Below are positions 17,072 through 25,510 of a DNA stretch of 64,000 nt, in pieces. The translations under genes were made by a program, and so were the position numbers. The notes beneath the pieces are model-generated. The model did no database searches, was not told the DNA's origin, and was given only the letters and a program-made list of their open reading frames with translations. Origin of the DNA: Aurantibrevibacter litoralis (lineage in GTDB: Bacteria > Bacteroidota > Bacteroidia > Flavobacteriales > Flavobacteriaceae); contig NZ_JAYEEQ010000009.1 of NCBI RefSeq assembly GCF_034651555.1, forward strand, positions 1-64,000. Direction: 5' to 3'. Numbering within the stretch: the first letter of the stretch is position 1; the number at the start of each line of letters is the position of its first letter.

Positions 17072-17671
17072 ATGCCATTTATTGAAGAAAGTGATTTGCT
17101 GGAATTGCATAAGGATATTGATAAAGCTCAAATTATTAATGAACGGCTTTTAGATCAGATAAAATTCAAAAATAAAGAGTTAAAACGCAGTAAAGTGCAG
17201 CGCAATATACTTGCTGGGGTAACTGGGTTATTCTTGATTGGAACACTCGCTATTATTTCATTTACAGCAGGTTTAAGTCGATCTTCTAGTTTTGATAAGC
17301 ACGATAATTTGTTGGTTTCTATAGATAGCTTAGAAGCAATTAAAGGACGTATCGACAATCTTAAAAAGCAAAATGAAGAATTGAGTTTGGTAAAAGAATT
17401 TTATTTGGCCAAGAACTTTTTGGAAAAAGAAACGATTTACTCTGTCCAGATAAAATCGTTTGTAGACAATAACTTAACCCTTTCCGCAGAAGCACTCAAC
17501 AATACATTATTTGTAAAAACTAATCCGTTTTACTCTTATTCACTGGGAAATTTTCAAACCCTATCTGAAGCACAATCATTTCGTTATCAATTAGTAAAAA
17601 TGGGGTTTGATGATGCTTTCGTAGCCTCCTATAAAGATGGAAAACGAATTAAAATAGAGGATCCCTATTAA
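17072..17671 (+). CDS. Membrane-anchored coiled-coil protein with SPOR domain
   Basis: The 199-residue protein has a cytoplasmic N-terminus, one transmembrane helix (about residues 47-67, ILAGVTGLFLIGTLAIISFTAG), a coiled coil (about 75-110) and a C-terminal SPOR-like domain: YSVQIKSFVD...YSYSLGNFQTLSEAQSFRYQLVKMGFDDAFVASYKDGKRI. SPOR domains bind denuded septal peptidoglycan, so a cell-envelope or division role is likely. It ends two bases before the TTG start of menA, so they share a transcript. Confidence 0.78.
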   Translation: MPFIEESDLLELHKDIDKAQIINERLLDQIKFKNKELKRSKVQRNILAGVTGLFLIGTLAIISFTAGLSRSSSFDKHDNLLVSIDSLEAIKGRIDNLKKQNEELSLVKEFYLAKNFLEKETIYSVQIKSFVDNNLTLSAEALNNTLFVKTNPFYSYSLGNFQTLSEAQSFRYQLVKMGFDDAFVASYKDGKRIKIEDPY

Positions 17672-17673
17672 TT

Positions 17674-18582
17674 TTGACAAAATTCAAGGCTTGGATTAGT
17701 GCAGCTCGTTTACGCACCTTACCACTTTCTCTTTCAGGGATAATTACCGGAACCGCTATGGCTAATTTTTGGGGTTATGAAAATAACATCCTTTTTTTTC
17801 TAGCATTACTAACTACCGTCGGTTTTCAAATTACCTCCAATTTCGCCAACGATTATGGCGATGGTATTAAGGGTACCGATAATGAACATAGAATTGGGCC
17901 TAAAAGAGCATTTCAAAGTGGCGCTTTATCTCGAATAGAGCTCAAATGGGGAATTGCCTCAAGTATCGCACTAAGTTTAGTATTGGCTTTTGTTTTAATT
18001 TACACTGCTTTTGGGTCTCAAAATTTGCTATACATCGCACTATTTGGGTTTTTAGGAGTGTTAAGTGTATGGGCAGCAGTAACCTATACCGTGGGCGATG
18101 CCGCTTATGGGTACAAAGGATTGGGCGATGTATTTGTGTTTGTTTTCTTTGGATGGGTGGCCGTTCTTGGAACGCTGTTTTTGTACACTCAAAACCTTAC
18201 ATTTTCTGCCGTGTTACCTGCAACAGGCATCGGACTTTTGAGTGCTGCAGTTCTCAATCTAAATAACCTGCGAGATCACGAATCGGACAAAATAACCCAT
18301 AAAAACACCTTGGTGGTTAAAATGGGGTATGCTGCGGCCACAAAATACCATAGCTTTCTTTTAATTGGTGCTTTTGTGTGTTTTCTATTTTTTGTGCTGT
18401 ATTCTAAGGAGAATTATAGTCACCTACTGCCACTCATAGCCTTTATTCCCATTTTTTTACATCTCAGACGCGTTATGTATAATCGCAATCTTTCGGCATT
18501 GGATCCCGAACTAAAAAAATTGGCATTAAGTACTTTTCTCTTGTCGCTGTTGTTTTACATAAGTTTTAATAATTTTTTGTAA
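17674..18582 (+). CDS. menA: 1,4-dihydroxy-2-naphthoate polyprenyltransferase
   Basis: Integral membrane UbiA-family enzyme that prenylates DHNA to demethylmenaquinone. The 302-residue protein has about eight transmembrane helices. The first Asp-rich motif is NFANDYGDG (from N56) and the second is NLRDHESD; both bind Mg-diphosphate. The start is TTG at 17674, two bases after the SPOR gene, and gives the usual N-terminus TKFKAWISAARLRTLPLS. No menG follows. Confidence 0.92.
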   Translation: MTKFKAWISAARLRTLPLSLSGIITGTAMANFWGYENNILFFLALLTTVGFQITSNFANDYGDGIKGTDNEHRIGPKRAFQSGALSRIELKWGIASSIALSLVLAFVLIYTAFGSQNLLYIALFGFLGVLSVWAAVTYTVGDAAYGYKGLGDVFVFVFFGWVAVLGTLFLYTQNLTFSAVLPATGIGLLSAAVLNLNNLRDHESDKITHKNTLVVKMGYAAATKYHSFLLIGAFVCFLFFVLYSKENYSHLLPLIAFIPIFLHLRRVMYNRNLSALDPELKKLALSTFLLSLLFYISFNNFL

Positions 18583-18616
18583 TTTTGAAGGCATAACCAT
18601 CTAAGCCTAACGTACT

Positions 18617-19372
18617 TTGGAACAGCCCATAAGAATCCTTATCGTAGAAGACAATGTAATCATTGCGGATGACATGCAATCCATGCTGGAAGAAATCGGT
18701 TATGAAATAGTAGACAATGTCATTGTTTATGAACAAGCCGAGGAAGTGCTAAAAACCAAAGAGGTAGATCTAGTGCTCATAGATATTATTCTGGCCTCCA
18801 GCAAAACCGGAATTGATTTGGGTAAACATATTCGCGAAAAATATAACATTCCTTTTATTTTTGTTACGTCAAACTCCGATAGAGCTACCGTAGAAAACGC
18901 CAAAACAGTAAAACCCAACGGATATTTAGTAAAACCTTTTGAGCAACAGGACCTATACACTTCTATAGAAATTGCACTATCTAATTTTAATTATTTAGAA
19001 AAATCGGATGGTACCGAACGGGAGAATGATACTACAGAGCGACTTATGTCGAACTCCATTCTAAAGGATTCTATTTTTGTTAAAAAGCAGAATCTTTACT
19101 ACCGCATTCAATTTGAGGACATTCAATTCATAAAGGCAGACAATGTGTATTTGGAAGTAAACACCAAGGACAAGAAATTTTTGGTTCGGTCACCACTCAA
19201 GGATTATTTAGAAAAACTTCCTTCCAATAAATTTTACAGGGCGCACAAATCGTACATTGTAAATGTAGATCATATCGATGCCATCAATTCTAAGGATATT
19301 ATGGTAAATAATACCCTTATCCCTATATCCAAAGAATTCAAAGATTTTATCATTTCTGCCATGAATTCATAA
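18617..19372 (+). CDS. LytTR-family response regulator
   Basis: Two-component transcription regulator of 251 residues. The receiver domain (residues 4-125) has the acidic pair in IVEDN, phospho-acceptor Asp in VLIDIILAS, Thr/Ser switch in FVTSNSD and Lys in LVKPFEQ. The LytTR DNA-binding domain (about 150-250) shows IQFIKADNVYLEVNTKDKKFLVRSPLKDYLEKLP and FYRAHKSYIVNVDHID. The start is TTG at 18617. The partner kinase is encoded about 0.5 kb downstream on the same strand, beyond a terminator. Confidence 0.9.
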   Translation: MEQPIRILIVEDNVIIADDMQSMLEEIGYEIVDNVIVYEQAEEVLKTKEVDLVLIDIILASSKTGIDLGKHIREKYNIPFIFVTSNSDRATVENAKTVKPNGYLVKPFEQQDLYTSIEIALSNFNYLEKSDGTERENDTTERLMSNSILKDSIFVKKQNLYYRIQFEDIQFIKADNVYLEVNTKDKKFLVRSPLKDYLEKLPSNKFYRAHKSYIVNVDHIDAINSKDIMVNNTLIPISKEFKDFIISAMNS

Positions 19373-19392
19373 TCACTTTTTTAGTGGTTTTT
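19371..19392 (+). terminator. Weak terminator overlapping the regulator stop codon
   Basis: AATCACT/AGTGGTT stem of seven pairs (one G-U) around a T loop (19371-19389), followed by three more T. It overlaps the TAA of the LytTR gene. Confidence 0.45.
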
Positions 19393-19541
19393 GGCAGAAT
19401 TTCGATTCTTCTCTAATAGTAATCTTACACTTTCGGTAGTGGCGAACTCTTTTATATAAAATCTGCTTTTTAGGTCTTAAATCTTAGAAAAGGAGATTAC
19501 CTTATTTTCACCACATAAAAAGGACGTTACACAACATTTTT

Positions 19542-19549
19542 AAGGAGGT
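19542..19549 (+). promoter_or_regulatory. Strong Shine-Dalgarno sequence before a 24-codon ORF
   Basis: AAGGAGGT is complementary to the 16S anti-Shine-Dalgarno over its whole length and lies five bases (counted from GGAGG) before an ATG at 19554. Such sequences are rare in flavobacteria, and I found no other gene start in this window with one as good. Confidence 0.55.
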
Positions 19550-19553
19550 AACG

Positions 19554-19628
19554 ATGGGAAACTTTATTTTTGATGCAAAGTTTATGAGATCCCAAATCTT
19601 ACCTTTTACATGTTTAATCTTTAAATAA
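19554..19628 (+). CDS. Candidate small ORF (24 aa) with strong ribosome-binding site
   Basis: ATG to TAA codes for 24 residues beginning MGNFIFDAKF, with a hydrophobic C-terminal half (ILPFTCLIF). The stop codon touches the first base of a strong terminator, so RBS, ORF and terminator form a compact unit. It lies in the 513-base gap between the LytTR regulator and its probable kinase. I recognise no homologue. It could be a real microprotein, a regulatory leader peptide or the coding part of a small RNA. No clear TAnnTTTG box is seen upstream. Confidence 0.4.
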   Translation: MGNFIFDAKFMRSQILPFTCLIFK

Positions 19629-19658
19629 AGGCTGTGCATTGTTGTACAGCCTTTTTAT
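19628..19658 (+). terminator. Strong terminator after the small ORF
   Basis: AAGGCTGTGCA/TGTACAGCCTT stem of 11 pairs (one G-U) with loop TTGT (19628-19653), followed by T-rich sequence. No annotated long gene ends just upstream, so something short or non-coding is transcribed into it. Confidence 0.75.
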
Positions 19659-19885
19659 TTTAATTGGTATGATGCGCATTCCGAATAGTGAAAAAAAGAG
19701 GAAGATATTGCAATTGGATAGCGTTTTTAAATGATATCCGTTTTTAGCTCTAAAGGCAACATACGGCACAAAGGAAGCTATGAATAGCAAAAACTAAAAG
19801 AGATGCTAACACCAAGAATACCATTAAACGCTTGCATAATGGTAGCAAACGCAAAGAAGGAAATGTTGCACTTAAATTTAGTTGT
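19659..19885 (+). other. Upstream region of the histidine kinase gene
   Basis: AT-rich spacer with no TAnnTTTG match and no clear hairpin. The kinase frame is open from a TTG at 19832, but the residues before 19886 are charged and unlike a signal peptide, so they are treated as non-coding. An antisense open frame across the region has no family resemblance. Confidence 0.4.
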
Positions 19886-21847
19886 GTGAAAAGAGTTCTG
19901 CACCAGGTAGTACAATATGGCTTTCTCATCTTGAGCACGCTAAGTTTTACTTTGGCACAAGACAGCCTGTCGTACGAACAACTTATACAGGAGTATAGGA
20001 TCTCGCAAAGTGCAGAAGAACGTTTTTCTTTATTTTTTAACACGCCCAATCGCTACAGCGAAAATTCGGCTTATGACTGGTTAGATGCTACTACGGAATA
20101 TCGCAATCAAGCGCAAAAAAAGGGTGCAGTTTTAGAAACTCAATATTACAAACTCATCCAATCGCAAATTTATTATGATCTGGGCGATTATGATAAAAGT
20201 ATTGCTATTGCCAATGAACTGTATAAGGAGGGCAAGCAACTGGAACTTGAATTTAAGAAAAGGCTTCTCGATCTTATGGATAACGCGTACGCGCAATTGC
20301 AGCTTTTTGATAAGGAGTTGGAAATACGTAGAGAAAAAAAGGAATTAGGATTCACCGAAAACATTGCCTTTTATGATATTTATTCCCAACTAGGACTTCA
20401 CCGAAAAGCCATGGAAGATTATATCATGGAAATGAAAAAAACCGTGAAGGAAGACGATTATTACAGTTTGGCAAAATACCACAATACTATTGGCAATTAT
20501 CTGCGGTTAGACAAATCTACTTCGGTTGCCTTAACCAAATTTAAGGAAGCTAAAGGCTATATAGATGTATATCTTAATAATTTGGCGATTGTAAAAACGG
20601 AATTGGATATCAACAACAGCCATCTTCTTCGAGGCATCATAGAAGGCAATATTGGACGATGTTATGTAGCGCTTAGGCAGTTTGATGAGGCTATACCCTA
20701 TTTAGAACAAGGCAGTGCGGCAATTAAAGAATATAATACAGGGGTCTTTTCCTCGGAATTAATAGATTACCAACTGGATTTGGCAGAATGTTATTTACAG
20801 CTCGAAAATTACGAGATGGCGCAATCCTATTTATCAGAAAACAGTAAACCGGTAAAAATTCAGAATGTCCTGCGAAAAAATAGATTATTGGCAACCTATT
20901 TTGATAAAACGGAAGATTATCAAAATGCCACGGTATATTTAAAACGAAATGCTTTAATACGCGATTCGCTTAGCAATAATGATACCGCTATAAAAAAGCA
21001 GCAGTTGGCCGCTGTGTTTGGGCAAGACTTGGCCAATACGAGAACCATGATCGATGAACAAAAAGAGGCTCTAGAACGATCTAGAAACGAAATGCAAGCC
21101 AAGGATGAGCGCATTAATTTTGTTTTCATTTCCTTGGTTTTTACGCTTTTAGGTTTTGCGGGAATGTTCTACGCCTATTTGCGCAGTATAAAAACCCAAC
21201 GTCTTATTGCCGAACAAAAGCATATTATTGAAAATTCGCTCGTAGAAAAAGATTCTTTGCTTAAAGAAATACACCATCGCGTAAAGAACAATTTGCAAAT
21301 GGTATCTAGTTTGCTAAGCCTTCAAACCAAAAACACTAAAAGTAAAGCGGCTATAGAAGCATTGGAGGAAGGTAAGAGCAGGGTAAAAGCCATGGCATTA
21401 ATCCATCAGAAGTTATATCAAAACGATGATCTTTCGGTCATAGAAATGCAGAGCTATATTGAAAGTTTAATTAATAGTATCCAATCGGTGTACAAAAAGG
21501 GGGGACATAACATCAATATAACCATAGATGCAGAAGGGGTGGAGCTCGATATTGATAGGGCTATTCCGTTTGGTTTGGTGCTTAATGAGCTGGTTTCCAA
21601 CTCTTTTAAATATGCGTTCCCCGAGGGCGACGAAAACGGCAAAATTTACATCCATATCCGCAAAAATGGCGAACAAGGATTTTTTGAATATACCGATAAT
21701 GGTATTGGTTTACCCGCCGATACAGACGATCGGGCGAATGCCTCAATGGGCATCCGATTAATGAACAGACTTGTAAATCAATTACAATCGAATCTAAATA
21801 TCGATAAAACAGCTGAAGGTGTTCGTTTTTGGTTCAATTTTAAATAA
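19886..21847 (+). CDS. TPR-sensor histidine kinase (HisKA_2 type)
   Basis: Membrane sensor kinase of about 653 residues. GTG at 19886 begins a signal peptide (KRVLHQVVQYGFLILSTLSFTLAQ); a TTG at 19832 is an alternative. The periplasmic part consists of TPR-like helical repeats. A transmembrane helix (INFVFISLVFTLLGFAGMFYAYL) and a short coiled coil follow. The HisKA_2 box is EIHHRVKNNLQMVSSLLSLQ (phospho-His at about residue 463), and the HATPase domain has VLNELVSNSFKYAFP and YTDNGIGLP. The LytTR regulator upstream is the natural partner. The stimulus is unknown. Confidence 0.88.
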   Translation: MKRVLHQVVQYGFLILSTLSFTLAQDSLSYEQLIQEYRISQSAEERFSLFFNTPNRYSENSAYDWLDATTEYRNQAQKKGAVLETQYYKLIQSQIYYDLGDYDKSIAIANELYKEGKQLELEFKKRLLDLMDNAYAQLQLFDKELEIRREKKELGFTENIAFYDIYSQLGLHRKAMEDYIMEMKKTVKEDDYYSLAKYHNTIGNYLRLDKSTSVALTKFKEAKGYIDVYLNNLAIVKTELDINNSHLLRGIIEGNIGRCYVALRQFDEAIPYLEQGSAAIKEYNTGVFSSELIDYQLDLAECYLQLENYEMAQSYLSENSKPVKIQNVLRKNRLLATYFDKTEDYQNATVYLKRNALIRDSLSNNDTAIKKQQLAAVFGQDLANTRTMIDEQKEALERSRNEMQAKDERINFVFISLVFTLLGFAGMFYAYLRSIKTQRLIAEQKHIIENSLVEKDSLLKEIHHRVKNNLQMVSSLLSLQTKNTKSKAAIEALEEGKSRVKAMALIHQKLYQNDDLSVIEMQSYIESLINSIQSVYKKGGHNINITIDAEGVELDIDRAIPFGLVLNELVSNSFKYAFPEGDENGKIYIHIRKNGEQGFFEYTDNGIGLPADTDDRANASMGIRLMNRLVNQLQSNLNIDKTAEGVRFWFNFK

Positions 21848-21938
21848 ATTTGATACACAAAATAGCAACGTAAAAACAAAAGAACTCAGCACGCTAAGAT
21901 TCTAATGTAGGTATACGTTCTTCTAAATTCCTATATCG

Positions 21939-22619
21939 ATGAAAATAAAATACTTAGGTCACGCTGCTTTTTTAATTGAAACTGCGGATCATTCTTTATT
22001 GGTAGACCCTTTTATCTCTGGAAATCCGAAAAACGACGGTAAAATAGATCTTGCAGATCTACATCCAGATTTCATTTTGGTTACCCATGCCCATCAGGAT
22101 CATACTTTAGATGTGGAAGTCATTGCAAAAAAGAGTGGAGCCATCATCATCAGCAATTACGAAATTGTGACGCATTATCAACAGAAAGGGTTGCAAGGAC
22201 ACCCTATGAACCATGGGGGTGCTTGGAAATTCTCCTTCGGAAGTTTAAAGTACGTAAATGCTGTACATACCTCCTCATTTCCGGATGGCTCCTATGGCGG
22301 GCAACCCGGAGGTTTTATACTTTCGGCAGACGGTAAAGAAATCTATATTGCCGGTGATACCGCCCTAACTATGGATATGAAACTGATACCCATAACCACA
22401 CAATTAGATTTGGCGATTTTACCCATTGGCGATAATTTTACAATGGGGATAAAAGATGCGCTCCTAGCTTCCGATTTTGTGTCTTGCAAAACGGTTTTGG
22501 GCTGCCATTACGACACTTTTGGCTATATTGAAATAGATCATGAAGTCGCAACAAAAACCTTTGCAGCAGCCGGAAAGCAATTGCATCTTTTAGATATTGG
22601 TGCCGTTTTAGAATTGTAG
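21939..22619 (+). CDS. UPF0173-type metal-dependent hydrolase (MBL fold)
   Basis: Cytoplasmic metallo-beta-lactamase-fold protein of 226 residues. The metal site is THAHQDH (H50, H52, D54, H55), with further ligands in NHGGAWKF, YIAGDTALT and LGCHYDTF. It starts MKIKYLGHAAFLIE as is usual for UPF0173. The substrate is unknown. It is convergent with the SDR gene, ten bases apart. Confidence 0.88.
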   Translation: MKIKYLGHAAFLIETADHSLLVDPFISGNPKNDGKIDLADLHPDFILVTHAHQDHTLDVEVIAKKSGAIIISNYEIVTHYQQKGLQGHPMNHGGAWKFSFGSLKYVNAVHTSSFPDGSYGGQPGGFILSADGKEIYIAGDTALTMDMKLIPITTQLDLAILPIGDNFTMGIKDALLASDFVSCKTVLGCHYDTFGYIEIDHEVATKTFAAAGKQLHLLDIGAVLEL

Positions 22620-22629
22620 CAAAAGGCAT

Positions 22630-23424
22630 TTACACCACCTTGCTTTTCAGGACAATTTTGTGCAAGAGTTTGGGAAAAAATCGCTTTAAATAGATGCCCA
22701 TAACTTCCTTTTTACCAATATACACCTCAAACTTTTCGCGCTCCATGGCGCCAATCATTTTTTGTGTAAAATCATCCACGGGTAGCCCGTTGGCTGTAGC
22801 ACCATCATCTATCAATTGTGGAGTGCCATCGGCCGAGAGCGCATTCATGGCCACCTTAGTCTTTACAAAACCCGGACAAATGAGCGTCACCTTAAGACCG
22901 TCTTTTTCGTGTTCCATACGCAATACATCAAAAAAACCATGTAACGCATGCTTTGCCCCGCAATACCCGGAACGGTAAGGTGTTCCAAATTTACCCATGA
23001 GACTAGTAATAGTGACTATATGACCCGATTTCTGTTTCAAAAAATAAGGTAGCAGTGCCTTAGTTAAACCAATGGTGCCTAAATAATTAACGTCTATAAG
23101 TTTTTTAAATACTTCAAAACTTGCGTCTTTAATAAGCGACCGTTGGCTCATACCACCATTGTTTACCAAGATGTCAATTTTACCAAAGGCAGCAATGGCC
23201 ACATTTGCCTTTGCTTCCATGGCATCAAATGCAGCTAAATCTAGGGGTAATACAAATACCAAATCCGGATGTAAACAACGGTGTTTTACTCTTAGGAGTT
23301 CTTTTTCATTCCGGGAAGAAATAATTAATTGGCAACCCTTACGGTTCAGTTTGTATGTTAAAGCTTCCCCTATACCCGATGAGGCGCCGGTAATCCATAC
23401 CGTTTTTCCATCAATTCTTGTCAT
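22630..23424 (-). CDS. Short-chain dehydrogenase/reductase
   Basis: NAD(P)-dependent oxidoreductase of 264 residues with the classical SDR layout. It shows T12-GASSGIG (nucleotide loop), NNGG, S141 in TITSLMG, and the catalytic Y154-CGA-K158. The C-terminal part (GIYLKRFFPKLLHKIVL) resembles SDRs annotated as acting on lipids or sterol-like substrates, but the substrate cannot be named. It is divergent from menC with only 47 bases between; TATATTTT on the minus strand is a near-match promoter box. Confidence 0.85.
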   Translation of the reverse strand: MTRIDGKTVWITGASSGIGEALTYKLNRKGCQLIISSRNEKELLRVKHRCLHPDLVFVLPLDLAAFDAMEAKANVAIAAFGKIDILVNNGGMSQRSLIKDASFEVFKKLIDVNYLGTIGLTKALLPYFLKQKSGHIVTITSLMGKFGTPYRSGYCGAKHALHGFFDVLRMEHEKDGLKVTLICPGFVKTKVAMNALSADGTPQLIDDGATANGLPVDDFTQKMIGAMEREKFEVYIGKKEVMGIYLKRFFPKLLHKIVLKSKVV

Positions 23425-23453
23425 TACTTCCCTTTTTAGATGTAAAATATAGC

Positions 23454-23461
23454 TATTTTTG
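23454..23461 (+). promoter_or_regulatory. -7 promoter box of menC-CPBP-menE
   Basis: TATTTTTG fits TAnnTTTG and lies ten bases before the menC ATG, in the 47-base divergent spacer shared with the SDR gene. Confidence 0.5.
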
Positions 23462-23471
23462 ACATAGTACT

Positions 23472-24515
23472 ATGAAGTTACGCTACAAAAAATATAAGTT
23501 ACATTTTAAAAGACCCAGTGGCACCTCGCGGGGCATTTTGAATTCTAAGGAAACATGGTTCTTTATATTAGAGGAAAATGGTAGGTTTGGAATTGGAGAA
23601 TGCGGTCTTTTGCGAGGATTAAGTACAGACGATGTACCAGATTATGAAGACCGACTGAAATGGGTGTGTCATAACATCCATAAAGAATTTGATGATCTAT
23701 GGCATAAGTTGCGCTTGTATCCCAGTATTCAATTTGGGTTAGAACAAGCGTTCATGTCGCTAAAATCTCAGGATTCTTTTGTACTTTTTGATTCTGACTT
23801 TGTTCATCGTGGTGCCTCTATTCCTATAAATGGCTTAGTGTGGATGGGCGACCTTGGCTTTATGCAAGCGCAGCTCGCGCAAAAGGTAGTGGAAGGTTTT
23901 AATTGTATCAAACTAAAAATTGGAGCTATCGATTTTAATTCTGAAATAGAACTATTAACTGCTGCACGTGCCCGTTACAGTCGCTACCAGATAGAATTAC
24001 GGGTAGATGCCAATGGAGGGTTTTCAACCCATGATGCGTTGGAAAAACTACAACGTTTGGCACATTTAGATATTCATTCTATAGAGCAACCCATAAAACA
24101 AGGACAATGGGGCGCAATGGCTAGGTTGTGCAAGGAATCGCCAATACCTATTGCATTGGATGAAGAACTCATTGGAGTTTACGACCCAGCCGAGAAGGAA
24201 GCCTTATTGCAAGAAATTAAGCCGCATTATGTCATTTTAAAACCGAGCTTAATTGGCGGTTTTAGAGGAAGCAACGAATGGATTGCGCTAGCCGAAAAAT
24301 ATAATATAGGATGGTGGGTTACCAGCGCCTTAGAAAGTAATGTGGGGCTTAATGCCATAGCCCAGTGGACCTATACCCTTAACAATACGTTGCCTCAAGG
24401 ACTAGGAACAGGGGCATTGTACGTCAATAATGTGGAAAGTCCCCTCACTGTTACTCAGGGAGCGTTGCTGTATGATACTACTAAAGATTGGAACATAAAT
24501 TTAATTTTAGATTAA
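23472..24515 (+). CDS. menC: o-succinylbenzoate synthase
   Basis: Enolase-superfamily enzyme that dehydrates SHCHC to o-succinylbenzoate in the menaquinone pathway; 347 residues. Catalytic features are CIKLKIG (Lys pair), LRVDANGGF (Mg-ligand Asp), SIEQPI (Glu), IALDEELIG (third Mg ligand) and YVILKPSLIGG (second catalytic Lys). The stop overlaps the start of the CPBP gene by one base (TAATG). Confidence 0.93.
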   Translation: MKLRYKKYKLHFKRPSGTSRGILNSKETWFFILEENGRFGIGECGLLRGLSTDDVPDYEDRLKWVCHNIHKEFDDLWHKLRLYPSIQFGLEQAFMSLKSQDSFVLFDSDFVHRGASIPINGLVWMGDLGFMQAQLAQKVVEGFNCIKLKIGAIDFNSEIELLTAARARYSRYQIELRVDANGGFSTHDALEKLQRLAHLDIHSIEQPIKQGQWGAMARLCKESPIPIALDEELIGVYDPAEKEALLQEIKPHYVILKPSLIGGFRGSNEWIALAEKYNIGWWVTSALESNVGLNAIAQWTYTLNNTLPQGLGTGALYVNNVESPLTVTQGALLYDTTKDWNINLILD

Positions 24516-25498
24516 TGTATATAGAGCAAGTGTATAAAGGCCTTACCGACAGTTGGCGTTATGTGGTAAGCATCATCTTAATTTTTGTAGGATGGCAAGT
24601 TTTCGGTGGATTACCCCTTATCGCTGCCGTAGTCTTGAAATCGGATTCATTGGCAGTGCTAGCTTCGGGCGATTTAGGCCTTATGGCGCAAACGTTAGGA
24701 AGCAATTTGTTTTTGTTCTTTATGTTGTTGTCATTCGTCATAGGACTGGTATTTTTACTAATAGCCATAAAATTCGTTCATAAACAACCCTTTCTTGCGC
24801 TAACCACATCCCGAAAAAAAATAGATTGGAAACGTATTTTTTTCGCCTTTGCGCTATGGGGGATGGTTTCTATAGCCCTAACCGCGATTGGCATTTATCT
24901 GGCACCAGAAGATTATGTTTTTAATTTTGAACCTATTCCTTTTTTTATTTTAGTAGTCATTGGAATTCTTTTTATACCCTTACAAACCAGTTTTGAAGAA
25001 TATTTGTTTCGAGGTTATCTCATGCAAGGAATAGGTCTTTGGGCTAAAAACAAATGGATGCCTTTGGTGATTACCTCGCTTGTATTTGGCCTGTTGCATA
25101 TCGCTAATCCGGAAGTAGGGAAATTGGGCTATGGCATTATGGTATTTTATATCGGAACCGGATTATTTTTAGGAGTGATCACCCTTATGGATGATGGACT
25201 TGAGTTGGCTTTGGGCTTCCACGCAGCTAATAATCTATTTACAGCCCTTTTAGTTACTGCCGATTGGACAGCCTTTCAGACCCATTCGCTCTATCGGGAT
25301 GTTTCCGAACCTAAATTGGGTTGGGATGTTTTTATTCCGGTTTTAATTATTTATCCTATCTTACTTTATCTTTTCTCAAAAAAATACAAATGGAATCAAT
25401 GGCGAGAACGTCTTACGGCAAAGATTCTTGCTAAAAATGAATTTAATGCGCACGGCGAGCTGCATTTAACCGAAGTACAACATAAAAACACAATGTAA
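24515..25498 (+). CDS. CPBP-family intramembrane glutamic endopeptidase-like protein
   Basis: Polytopic membrane protein of 327 residues with about eight helices. The CPBP (Abi) motifs are complete: E161-E162-xxx-R166 in FEEYLFRGYL, FGLLHIAN with H195, and GFHAANN. This points to a Rce1-type intramembrane protease. The start at 24515 is coupled to menC through TAATG, and menE follows 12 bases after the stop. It is embedded in the men transcript, but a menaquinone role is not implied by its family. Confidence 0.87.
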   Translation: MYIEQVYKGLTDSWRYVVSIILIFVGWQVFGGLPLIAAVVLKSDSLAVLASGDLGLMAQTLGSNLFLFFMLLSFVIGLVFLLIAIKFVHKQPFLALTTSRKKIDWKRIFFAFALWGMVSIALTAIGIYLAPEDYVFNFEPIPFFILVVIGILFIPLQTSFEEYLFRGYLMQGIGLWAKNKWMPLVITSLVFGLLHIANPEVGKLGYGIMVFYIGTGLFLGVITLMDDGLELALGFHAANNLFTALLVTADWTAFQTHSLYRDVSEPKLGWDVFIPVLIIYPILLYLFSKKYKWNQWRERLTAKILAKNEFNAHGELHLTEVQHKNTM

Positions 25499-25510
25499 AT
25501 CAGAAACACT

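Noticed and set aside
19750..20049. 99-residue minus-strand frame over the kinase start
   Set aside because: It overlaps the kinase signal peptide, has no ribosome-binding site or promoter, and its composition is that of an antisense shadow.
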